Assembly (NCBI GenBank): GCA_036785705.1
Contig: JAWUZG010000056.1
Location: forward strand, 18,358,501 to 18,422,500
Length of the DNA stretch: 64,000 nt
Direction: 5' to 3'
Source of the DNA: Acanthornis magna
Lineage: Eukaryota > Chordata > Aves > Passeriformes > Acanthizidae
A model generated the notes under the pieces. It made no database searches. It saw only the letters and a program-made list of their open reading frames with translations, and had not been told where the DNA came from. The translations under genes and the position numbers were made by a program. Below are positions 1 through 12,200 of this stretch, one piece after another; within the stretch, counting starts at the first letter, position 1; every line of letters begins with the position of its first letter.

Positions 1-10
1 ACAAATTCTA

Positions 11-16
11 TTTATT
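11..16 (-). promoter_or_regulatory. AATAAA hexamer just past exon 14 donor
   Basis: On the minus strand an AATAAA lies 42 nt after the exon 14 donor, and the exon frame stays open from the donor to the window edge. It could be an intronic polyadenylation signal, but a single hexamer is weak evidence and no downstream element can be seen. Confidence 0.15.
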
Positions 17-57
17 CCGATGAAGGAAGAGGAACACCGAACACAGGGAAGCTTCAC

Positions 58-261
58 CTGCTTGTACTTCTTCAGGATGGTCTCCTGGAATCCCAGGAAA
101 ACGTAAATGGCTCCCTGGTGCTCGTCCTCCAGAGGGGCCCCGACCACCAGGTCATTGTAGGAGTCCTGGTTGAGGTCGGGAACGGCGGCGATGCAGGAGC
201 CGAATCGGGAATTCTGGTAACTCGGGGGGTCCATGAGTGCCCCGCTGGGAACGAAGAGGTT
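58..261 (-). CDS. ITGA11: ITGA11 coding exon 14 (beta-propeller FG-GAP blade)
   Basis: Encodes residues 526-593 in phase 0 at both ends. It contains the calcium-loop type motif DLNQDSYND followed by [18 protein letters not shown], an FG-GAP blade. Acceptor CAG|AAC is at 264/261 and donor CAG|GTGAAG at 58/57. This is the last coding exon inside the window. Confidence 0.95.
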
Positions 262-3200
262 CTGCCGGGGGAAAGGGAAAAGGAAGGAAAACAATTCCCA
301 AACTGTCGGCAGCAAGGCTGGAAAGAGGAGAAACTCTTGTTTCATTCCACGGGGGAAAGCTGGGATGGGGAAGGGACAGGGGTGACACAAGTCCCATTCC
401 ATGGGGGAAAGCTGGGACAGGGGGTGACACATGTCCCATTCCATGGGGGAAAGCTGGGATGGGGAAGGGACAGGGGTGACACAAGTCCCATTCCATGGGG
501 GAAAGCTGGGACAGGGGTGACACAAGTCCCATTCCATGGGGGAAAGCTGGGATGGGGAAGGGACAGGGGTGACACATGTCCCATTCCATGGGGGAAAGCT
601 GGGACAGGGAAGGGGACAGGGGGTGACACATGTCCCATTCCCCATGGGGGAAAGCTGGGACAGGGACAGGGGTGACACATGTCCCATTCCATGCTGGAGG
701 GACTGGCCTGCTGTCCCCAGAGCCCCTTGCGTGGCCCAGGCTCTGGATGCCCTCGGAGGGAACGAGTCTGGAGGAGGCCAAGTGGCTGGAGATGGTTTCT
801 CCAGGGGGACGTCCACATTCCCATGTGGCAAAATTCCCATTTCACACCTCCCCAGGAGCTGGGAGCTCCAGACCTTGCGTCACCACCAGCGAGGCTGTGA
901 GGGGAGGTGACCCAGGGGACACAGCTGCCGTCACATTCCCAAATTCCGGCCCTGGGATGTCCCCAGGTGTCACTCACCCCCCGCAGGCTGTACACGTAGA
1001 CCCTGCCGCGCTCCCTGCCCTCGCTGAAGAACATGGGCGCTCCCACCAGCAGGACATCGCTGACGCCGTCGCCGTTCACGTCCAGGGAGTTGATCTCACT
1101 GCCAAAGTAGGAGCCGATCTGGGGAGACAGGATGGGATAGGATCGGTGCCATCACCCCCCGGGATCCATAGGGACATTCCAAATCCTCTCCCCGGATTTC
1201 CTCCTCTCCCCAGCCACGCTGTGGATGCAGGGACAACCAGGACGTCCACGGCCGCGCGACGCTGTCCCAGCTTTGGGAAATCAAGGGAGAGAGTTGATTT
1301 GTCCGTGGGGAAAGATCAGCACAGCGTTCCCGGCCGGAATTACCTGCTCTCCCTTGAGGGCCTGGTGGATGGTGAGGTTCCTGTTGCTGTGCATGCTGAA
1401 CAGGATGACCTTGCCGGTGTGGTTGAACCGCGGCGCTCCCGCCACGTAAATCCGCTCGTGCTTGGTGGAGACCACGGAGGAGACGGTGTAGCCTGGAACG
1501 GGGGTGGGCATGGAGTGGGAATTCCCTGCCTGCTCCCAGGATCTGCTGTCCGTTAGCCCCCGGCTCGGGAAGGTGAAAAACCCAGATTTTCCCAAGGATA
1601 AAATCACCCAGACCGACCCAGCAGCTCTGAGCCGCCTGTGCCAGCACTGCCAACAGCCAGGGCTGTGCCGGGAGTGTCGGCACCGCCGGATTTGCAATTC
1701 CCACACAAATCCTTCTTTCCTCAAAGGTGAGTCCCATTCCTGCAATTCCCGGACTCTGAGTGTTTTATTTCACAGCTCGCATTGAGTTGGACAAACACTC
1801 GTGAGGTGTTCTGCTCCTCAGGGAGCACCAGGCAGGAAAAGCTCTGCCAGTGCTCGGTGTCAACATTCCCAGCCTGGGAAAAGCCAGGAATCCATCAAAA
1901 CCATTCCCGACAAGTCCTCATGGAAATAACTCCGTGCAAGCCAAGGGCCCTGAGCAATCCCTCTTTCCTTCTGCTCTGGGATCGCCGGCACTTCCCTGGC
2001 TGCGGACAGGGTTTTGTAGGAATATCAAGCTGGGGCTGCCGAATCCCGGTTTTCAAACCTAGGTCCAGGATCCTGAACCTTCACGCTCGGGTTTAAATGC
2101 CACTTAAATTCTTGGAAGTGGAACAGGGTGCCCAGAGAAGCTGTGGCTGCCCCTGGATCGCTGGAATGTTCCAGGCCAGGCTGGACAGGGCTTGGAGAAA
2201 CCTGGGATAGCGGGAGCTGTGCCTGCCCACGGCAGGGGTGGAACGGGGTGGGTTTAAAGGTCCCTTCCCATCCAAACCATTCCAGGATTTTGTGATTCCA
2301 TGGAACTCAAAGTCTGGCCAACCATGAAACCAAATCCCATTCCCTGGAATCACATCCAGTTGAATTTTGAGTATCCCTAGGTATTTCCAGACCCCTTTCC
2401 CTGCTCACCGGCCTTACCTGGGGTCCCTCTTTCCCTAAAAGCGCCTCTCCTGGAGAGATAATCCTAAACCAAGGCTCACCCCTGAGCCCCCAAGCTCTGG
2501 GGGAAGAGCCCGGAGGTGCCGACCCCACCGAACCCCACACCTCTGTCCCTGCCGTGGCACAGCCACATCTCCGAGGAGAGCCTTCATTCCGCGATCCAGG
2601 CCGATATTTTTATTCCAGAGCTTCAGCAGCCGCACATGGGATGGATTAACCCAGCAGGTATTTCCTGCCGAGGCATGAAATTCCATCCGCGCTTTGAAAC
2701 CGTTCCAAGGAAAGCTGCGGATGACCCTCGGGCTCAGCCGCTCCTGAATTCAAATCCCGTTTGTGCTGTGCTCCGTGGCCGGAGCTGGGCCCTTCCCAGG
2801 TGAGGATGCACCTGTGCTGCATCCCATAGGTCTCCCACCATCCCACCTGCGCTTCCCATTGTTAAGGATAAAATCCCAAATTTCCCCCCCCCGTTCAGCT
2901 TTCCTACCTAAATACGCTCCGTGATTCTTCAGCTCCTCCGGGAATTCCTGCAGGTAAGATTCCCGCAGAGGAATGACCTTCCCGCTGCTGGTTTCCTTCA
3001 GGACGGCTCCGTTCCAGTCGTAGGCTCCCACCGCTCCCAGCAGGATCCCGTCCTGGGGGAAAACACGAGCGGCTCGAGGGCATTTCTTCCCCAGCGGAGG
3101 CAATTCCATCGCCCGATCCCATACAGACAAGGCGGCCGTTCTTCCGAGCACACCCAGAATGCTGGAGGGTTCTAAAAATGCTGGAATGACTCTTCTGCCC

Positions 3201-6200
3201 TATTCCTGCTTTTCCAGAGGGCTTTTCCTCCCCAGGAAATTCCCAGGCACTTTTTCCATGGATATCCCAGCACATCCTTCCCAGGATCAGGAGGAGCTGC
3301 CGCAGATCCTAAGGAACGCTCGGCTCTCCCAACACCTTTCCCATGGGATCATCCACCAGCATTTCCTTATCCTCCTGTTAATGATTTATCTCCTTAATTA
3401 ATAATTTGTCCCAAATCCCAATCTCCCACCTGGAGCAGGGGGTGACAAACAGCACAAAGCAGGAGCAAAAAAAAAAAAAAAAAAATGCCACATGTCCTCT
3501 CTTACTTCCACAACGTGGGACGAAAATCCCGTCTGGGACATTTCCAGTCCGAAGGAGATCTCATTCTTGTTGGTTCCTTGAAAAAAAAAAAAAAGAAAAA
3601 AAGAGGGAATTTGTGTTGAAGGGAGAGTTTCGCTATCCTGGAGGGGCTGAGGGGTGCCTTGGGGGGTCCCATCCCATTCCAGCCCTTCCTGTCCCTCTGT
3701 CCCTTGTCCCCAGTCCCCCCCAGCTCTCCTGGAGCCCTTCAGACGAAGATTCCCGGGATCCTTCTCTCCAGGTGGACATTCCCAGCTCTCCCAGCCTGGC
3801 TCCAGCCCTCCTCCAGGAGCAGCTCCAGGACTCCTCCGGAATTGCTCCCGGAACTCTGTGTCCCTCTGATGATCCCTTTTTTCCCTAAATCCCCCCAATT
3901 CCACAGCCTCATGCTGATAACAGCTCTGGGGTGCAGCTTCTCCCCTCTCAGAGCCACAGGATCATCTGAAAATGAGGATTTGGAGGTTTTTGCTTTGAAA
4001 TTCCAACTGGGGGAAGCTCCTCATCCAGGGCAACTTCCACAGGGAAGTGCCAGGCTGGCTGGACCAAGAAAACTGAGAAAATCATGGGGAGTTTGTGAGC
4101 TGGTCTGAGCAAAAATCCCCCAAATATTGAATTTCCGACTGTTCATTCCAGGCTGCATTTTTCCTCTGAAATCCGGATAAATTTAGTCTGGGAGACCGAC
4201 GAAGTTGTCACAAGAGCTGACATTTAGAACAGAAATATTTCCTGATATTTCGTTTCAGCCACTAAACCCGAAATCCCAGCGTTATTCCCATAATCTCCTG
4301 ATGTCTGGCTCCCCAGGAAGGCCCTGTTTATAACCTTGGAATCTGATGGGTGAGGAAGACACCGACGCCCAGATTCCCCCCATACCGACTTTCCAAGGTT
4401 TTCTATAAAAAGGAAAATCAGCCACCGGAATTCCAGTAGCCGGAACGAGGTGTGTCCTTTGGAAAAGGGATCTCTGCTCCCGATAGCGGAGGGATGCAAA
4501 CCACTCCAAATAAAGACATTTCCTTAAACCTGAAGATATTCCAGGTGGGATTTTAGTCTCTGTATCCAGTGGATATTGTGGATATAGATATCCACGTCCA
4601 GATCCGGCAAACAAAGGATCGGAGGCACATTTCCAGCCTGGAATGTGCCAGGGAGGAGCATCTCTCACCTTCCAGGCTGAAGATCCTTTCTCCCAGAGCG
4701 TCCACGATGTCCTTGAGCGCGGCCTCGTCGGTGACGTTGAAGAAGTGTTTGTCGTCGGGGTCGCTGGCGATGAACTTGATCTCGTTCAGGAAGGCCTCGG
4801 GGTTGATCCCTCGCCGGTTGTAATAGCCCAGCACCTGGTGGGAAAGACAACGCAGGACTCGGGGGTTTTCATGGAATTATCATTCCCGGATGGTTTGGAT
4901 TGGAAGGGATCTTCAAGCTCGTCCCGTTCCACGGGCAGGGACACCTTCCATCATCCCAGGATGCTCCAAGCCCTGTCCAGCCTGGCCCTGGACACTGCCA
5001 GGGGTGAGGGGTCAGCAATTTCTCCAGGCCATTTTCCCACCATGGACAGAACCATCCCAGAGCCCTTCGGGGTGTCCATCTGGGAGAAGCTCCACCCTTG
5101 GACCTGACCCCACTTTGTGGGGACAAGCGGAGGAGCTGCTGCAGCTCCCCCAGGCTGGACCCCCCTCGTGGAATTTGGGGTCCTGCCTGTCACTGTTCCC
5201 ACAGCCAAATCCCGAGCCGAGCATCCCAAAAGCAGGACCAGCCACGAAAACCTCCTGGAATGCTCCCGGAGCAGCGGGAACGGGCTGTGCTGGTGTTTTG
5301 GGATTCCCGGAGCTCCTCAAGGCTTCCCCAGCCCAAACCGCCCCCCTCGCTCACCGCCACGGCGTATCGGGTGACGTTGTCCCTCTCGCTGTCCTCGATC
5401 ACCTTCTCCAGGTCGGGGCTGTCGTGGGATTCTCCGTCGGTGATGACAATCATGACCCTCTTGGCTCCTTTCCGGCCGCCCTTCCGGAACGCTTCCGAGC
5501 TGAAAGGGAACGGACACCCCGGGCTCTCATTCCCGCCGGATCCGCGGGGCTCCGCCGCCCCACCGAGCCCACCCCGGGGTCTTTAGGAACCCTCGGGAAA
5601 CGCTCAAGGACATGGATTTCCCACCTCTTGCAGGAAAGATGCCTTAATCCATCAAAATTGGATAAGGGAAATGATCTGGATTGGCCAGCGGAGTTTTGGC
5701 CGTGGCCCATGAGGCCTTTCCGCAGGAGGGAAGTCTTTTCCCCCAGTTTTCCGGCCCTATCAAAATCCTACTATTTTGACAAAGCACGGCGACAAATTCC
5801 AGCGTGTTTATGGAAAAGGGACACTGAGCAGGGCCGAGGGACTCTGTGTGACACAAATCATTCAGGACCTTGTTTGGATCCAGCCAGGACCGACGGAAAA
5901 CTGTTCCAATGCTGGAATCTCCACCCCCGCGGGGATTTAAAAACTGTGGGGAGGTGACACTTGGGACATGGTCAGTGGTGGCCTAGGATCCTGGAACTCT
6001 TTTCCAACCTAAATGATTCCGTGACTCTGCAGCAGGGATAACAGTTGGGATGTGGCAAAAATGCAGGGATTTGTCCCCGGAAAGCCAAGGACATCGGAAA
6101 AAGGATGGAGCTGTCCTGAGCTCCTGGGGACCCTCCAGGGATTTCCAGGACAGCTCCAGTGCTTGGGGCTGAATTTGGAGGCTGGGAGCTCATCCCGGGA

Positions 6201-9200
6201 AGAGGACACCATTCCAGAGTCCGCTCCAGCTGCAAACAAAGATGGAGCAGTTTTGGGAAGCACCAGCTGGAAAGCACGAATTGAGGATTTTTTACAAAAC
6301 CCCCGTGGTTCCGCCATTTTTAAGTGGCAAGAAAGCAAAGGGAGAGGGAGAGAGGGGAAAAACTGGGATCTGAGAGTTTTCCTGGGAATGCGAGGGATTT
6401 TACCGAGCGAACTCGATGCCGTAGGCGGTCCTGGTCTCGGTGCCCCCGCGCTGCTCGATGTGGCTGGCGGCTGCCACCACGTCCTGGACCGACCTGTAGT
6501 CATTCAAATGGAACTCATGGACCACGTCCTCTCCGTACTGGACAACTCCCACCTGGGAATGACGGGAATGTCACTAGAAATGCCAACGACACAGGGTCCT
6601 GTCCACGGTGAGCTTTGTCAGCCACGGGAAACACCACCCACCGTTAGAATTCCATCCCTCATTGCCATCTCATCCAGTTTTCCCTCTGTGGGAACATTAA
6701 TAATTCCCGATTTTATGGCTCTCCCCCCTGCTCTGCTCCCAAGTTTTGGGGTGATCCGGATGGGCTGTGCCCTCGGTTTGGACCTGCGGCATCTCCGGGT
6801 GGGACCAAACAGGGTTATCTGAGCAAATTTGGGATATTCCAGCCCAAATCCCTGCCCAAATTCTGACCTAAATCATCCCACGATTTCTGGGAGCAAAAGG
6901 ATGGAGATCTCCTCACTGCCTCTATTTTCATAGAGTTTCATCCTCCCTGTTCCCACTGGGATGTGGGATATGGAATACGGGATATGGGATATGGGATATG
7001 GGATGCGCTCCCTCCAGAGCTCACTTAGGGACATTAATGGGACCATTTTCCCCATGGAATGAGTTAAAAATCCCAATGTTTGGACAAATTCCAGGGGACA
7101 TGGAGAAGGGCTCCTGGGGGACACTAAAGGTTCAGGGCCTTACCTGGATCTGTCCGGGACCAATGTAAAACTTTTTCAGGATATTTATCAGGAAGTGCTG
7201 GACTTCGACCCACGGATAAATGCTGTTGGATCCATCCAGGACGATGATGATGTCCATGTAGGTCTGGCATCCTGCGAAAAGTCCAGGGATTTGTTAAAAA
7301 TCCTCCTGCTGAGGGGGAGATTTAAGGCTTTGCTTCCAGCTGGGTGCTTCCTCTTAGGATTTATTGGGGAAAAAAAAAAAAAAATCGGATTTCAATCATT
7401 TGGGAAAGAACTCGGGGCTCCAGCAAGGTGGGGAGAAGCCACAGGAAAAGATGGGATCCCTTCCTAAGAACAGCACTCCGTGGCATCATTTGGGATTCAG
7501 CCCTGGAATTTGATCCCGTCTAATATCATTCCCCACTTCAAAGCGGAGCAGGATCCGGGCCCCGCTCCTCCCGCGGAGCCGTTCCTGATCCCTGAGTCAT
7601 TCCGGCCCTGCTGGACCTGCCATGGAACACAAGGCGGGCATTTCCTCCCTCGCCGTGAAACCCTCGGCTCCGAGGCAGCCAAAAACCCCCGAGGGGACCC
7701 CAGGGCTCGGCTCAGCAGCCGGAGACGGAAGGATTTAAGGAGCTGCCTTTTTCCAGTGGGGAAAGTTGCTCAGGGTCGCCTCAGCCTTGCTGCTATTTTA
7801 TAACATTCCTTGGAAAAGTCAGGGATTATCCCGAATTTCAGAGGTTTATCAGCTGCTCTTTCCACCTACTGTGGGTTTTATGGGCTAAAGGATCCAAGGA
7901 ATGGGGTCACTCGTGGATCACTGGGATTCTCTGTGTGCCTCTCCATCCCATCCTGGGAATCAGGGCGAGGAGCCCACCCTGCATCCTACCAAATAAACAC
8001 TTCCTAAAACTCCTTAAAATCCAAATTATCCTGTGCAGCGAGGGCTGGGACATAAAGGGGGAAGTGACACTGGGAATTTGGTGATGCTCTTCCCGCCTTG
8101 ATCCCCAAAATCCCATTTTCCCAAGCCCTTCCCTATGGCCCTGGGAATTAACCAACACCAAAGGGGTGATGGAGCTGAGGAATCACATCCCATGGGATGA
8201 GGAACTTCCAGGAGCAGGACAGGCTTCTGCAATCCTTCCCAGCTCCAGGAAAGCCAGGAAACTCCATTTAAACCCTCCAAAACAAAATCCCAGAGCCAAA
8301 TTCCCAAATTCCAACACATTTAACTCCCACTCAGTGAAGGCTTTGTTTTGTGCCAAGATCTGAATTCTTCCCCTATTTTCCCTTCTCAGGGAGATTTTAG
8401 CTGTGCTGATAAAATATTCTGGATGCTCGGATTCCTGGCTTGGGAAGAAGAAGGTGTTTTTGTCTTCCCGAGGTGTCAATCCCAAGGAAAATGATTCCCA
8501 GATGTGTGCAGAACCCCTTGGAATCGCTCCCCTGCCACCTTCCCTCTTCCCCTGAGCACTGACAGCGCTTTGTGTTCTCCTGGGGCTGGGGAACAGAGAT
8601 TCCCTCCGGCTCCGGAGCTGGAATCGGGGCCGGGATTGCAGCTGGGATTGGGATTGGGGCCGGGATTGGAGCTGCGATTGGGATTGGAGCCAGGATTGGG
8701 ATTGGAGTCAGGATTGGAGCTGGGATTGGAGCTGTGATTGGGATTGGAGCCAGGATTGGGATTGGAGCCAGGATTGGAGCTGGGATTGGGATTGAGGCCA
8801 GGATTGCAGCCAGGATTGGGATTGGAGCCGGGATTGGGATTGGAGCTGGGATTACAGCCGGGATTGGAGCTGGGATGGGGGCTGGGATTACAGCCAGGAT
8901 TTGAGCCAGGATTGGAGCTGGGATTGCAGCTGGGACTGGGATTGGAGCCAGGATTAGAGCCAGGATTGGGATTGGAGCCAGGATTGGAGCCAGGATTAGA
9001 GCCGGGATTGGGATTGGAGCCGGGATTGGAGCCAGGATTAGAGTCGGGATTGGGATTAGGGCCGGGGTTGGGGCCGTGGGGATCACGGTTCTCACGCTGC
9101 AGAGCTGGAGCCACGGTCCTGGAGAAGCGGAAATTGGAGTTGACGCGGGAGCACATTCCCGTGGTGTAGTAGGAGCTGCCGCACTCGTGGGACCACAGCG

Positions 9201-12200
9201 GGCTGCAGGCCTGGCGGGAGGGAAGAGCGGAACGGCCTCGAGCCATCGCTGCGCCGTGGGTGCGGCGGCAGCTTTTCCCCACGGAACGGGAGCGCTCTGA
9301 GGCCCGTGGGGCGGGAAACGGGGAATCGTGGAATTATGGGATGGGATGGGATGGGATGGGATGGGATGGGATGGGATGGGATGGGATGGGATGGGATGGG
9401 ATGGGATGGAGATGGGATGGGATGGGATGGGATGGGATGGGATGGGATGGGATGGGATGGGATGGGATGGAGATGGGATGGGATCCATGGGATGGGATGG
9501 GATGGGATGGGATGGAGATGGGATGGAGATGGGATGGGATGGGATGGAGATGGGATGGAGATGGGATGGGATGGGATGGAGATGGGATGGAGATGGGATG
9601 GGATGGGATGGGATCCATGGGATGGGATGGGATGGGATGGGATGGGATGGGATGGGATGGAGATGGGATGGAGATGGGATGGGATGGGATGGGATGGGAT
9701 GGGATCCATGGGATGGGATGGGATGGGATGGGATGGAGATGGAAGATCCCATTCCAGGGAAACATCCCCGTGGAGCAGAGTGCTCCAGGATTTGTCCACC
9801 TGTGTGTAGGACACTGCCAGGGGTGGAGTTTCCACAATAAATGAGTGAATAAATGGATAAACAAATAAATAAATAAATGAAAATTATATAGGATCTATAG
9901 GATCCTATGTAGGATCCTATATAGAATCGATATCTAAAATATATCATAGTTACATTAAGTATAATATACTCACAATACAAAAATATTTACAACAGGTAAA
10001 AGAAATTTGTAAATTTATATAAAATAAAAAATTATAAATTTGTATAAGATAAATCTATAATTTTATAAAACATTTATATATAATATATAAAAATATATGT
10101 TTTGTAGATACTGATCATGTCTATATTGTAGTACATATTTTATAATATATGTATAAAATATATAAATATATTAAATGATAAATACCTATATTTATCTAAG
10201 TGATAAATATATGTGATAAATATTATATGATAAATATCTATATTAAAATATTTATATATATTATATATACTTCTATATATATTTATATACATAAAGAAAT
10301 AAATATCACAGAATCATTAAATAACCTCAGTTGGAAGGGACCTACCAGGATCACCAAAGTCCAATTTTTATTTTATTTTATTTTATTTTATTTTATTTTA
10401 TTTTATTTTATTTTATTTTATTTTATTCTGATCTATTCTATTCTATTCTGATCTATTCTATTCTGTTCTATTCTGATCTATTCTATTCTATTCTGATCCA
10501 TTCTATTCTATTCTATGTTATTTACTTCATTATATTATGTTATATTTGTTATTTTAATTTTATTTCATTCTATATTATTAAATTTTATTTTATTGTATTT
10601 TATTGTATTATTCTACTGCATTTTATTATTCTATTGCATTTTATTCTATTTTATTATAATCTATTGTATTTTATCCCCAAATCCGCAGAAACCTCCCTAT
10701 ATTTCATGGCCAAAACCAGGCGGAGAGGAGCCTCTCCACGCCTTCACGCTCCGCTGTGCATTCCCGCGGCAGATTCCCAGATTCCCGCCCCATTCCCCTG
10801 CTCACCAGGAAGCTGCTGTCCCTGGGGTTGGTGGCCAGGCTCAGGCCCAGGCGCATGTTGTCCTTGCGCTCCGACACGTTGGACAGCGTCACGCGCCCTG
10901 CGAGAGAGGCTGGCGTCAGGGACAGCTCGGGATCGTGCCCCGGAATCTCCGCAGCAGCCGGAATTGTGTGCCAGGAGGCTCTGCCCGCTTAACTCCAGGC
11001 TTTTTGGGGATTTTTGGAAGTGATGCGGAGGGAAGAATTGGGTTTTTTCCCAGGAGGGAAAATCTTTTTGGGAACGGGGCTGGGAGCTGGAGAGGAAGGA
11101 ATCCCTGAGCACTTCATCCTTCATTCCCAGGCCAATCTATCCCCGTCCATCCCTGTTTTTTCCATGGCACAGCCCAGAAACTGGGAACAGCCCCTGGGGC
11201 AGCCCTGTCAATCAATCCTAAATGTCCCGGAGCTGTGTCCCAAATCCTGCCTGACCCAACCGTTCCTCTGGGAAATGCAGCTCCCCGTGATTCCGCTGTG
11301 CTGCTTGCCTGGGAATCAATCTGGGAATTATGGAACGATTTGGGTTGGGAGGGATTTGAAGCCCATCCCACCCCACCTCCCACCATCCCAGGCTGCTCCA
11401 GCTTGGCCTCAGACCCTTCCAGGGCTCCAGGGGCAGCCACAGCTTCTCTGGGAATTCCATCCCAGCCAGGAATCCCTCCCCGAGATCCCACCCAGCGTTT
11501 TTAGGGATAATCTGGGCCCGGAACGCCGCCGTACCCAGGTTGAGCTTGGTGCAGTTGCCGTGGCCGTCACTCAGCACTGGACACTTGTAGACGTCGCCTG
11601 TCTTCTGCTGCCCGTTGGATTCGTACGGAGCTCCCACCACCAGCCTGCGGGAAACAGGGATCCGTCAGTGCCCCGAGAACGGGAATCCCCCTGGGAAAAA
11701 GGATTCCTCAGCCCCAATTCCCGGTTATCCATGCCCATTTGGTCATGGGAAGAGGGAGAAGGTGGAATAGGGGGAAGGGGGATGGGAAAAGACCTTGAGG
11801 ATGAGGAGGAATAAAGGCTGGGGCTCCTCAGAAATTAAGGATCTCATGGTGGAATTCCTAATTCCTGAAGAATTTAAGATAAATGGTGGTTGGGAGTGGC
11901 AGGAGAGGTTCCCCATCGCTGTCCCAAGGTCTGCTTCTCCTCCCGCTTCCCGTGGGAGCAGGAGGAAGCTGGGGAGATGGCTCACTGCCTCCGGGAATTC
12001 CGAAATTCCTGCCCGTCAGCCGCAGGGAATGCATTCCTGGCGGGAAGAGAGGGCTCCAGGCCATCGGGAAGCAGCTCCGGGATGGCACCAAACCCCTCAG
12101 AGTCACACCCTGAGGTGGCCGTGGTGGATTGTCCCTCCTTCCCACCGCCTGTGGAGGAGCCTTTCCGTAGGATCATGGAATGGTTTGGGTTGGAAGGGAC

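Noticed and set aside
1782..2062. Short plus-strand open frames as independent genes
   Set aside because: They lie in ITGA11 intron 11, lack splice context and resemble no family I know.
8397..9980. 527-codon open frame on the minus strand
   Set aside because: It runs through the GGGAT and ggattggagcc arrays, whose units lack stops. The composition is pure repeat and it overlaps ITGA11 exon 5 in another frame.
9840..10306. AT-rich block as a possible mitochondrial insertion or retroviral LTR
   Set aside because: No gene fragment, tRNA-like fold, primer-binding site or terminal repeat could be seen; low-complexity A/T sequence explains it.
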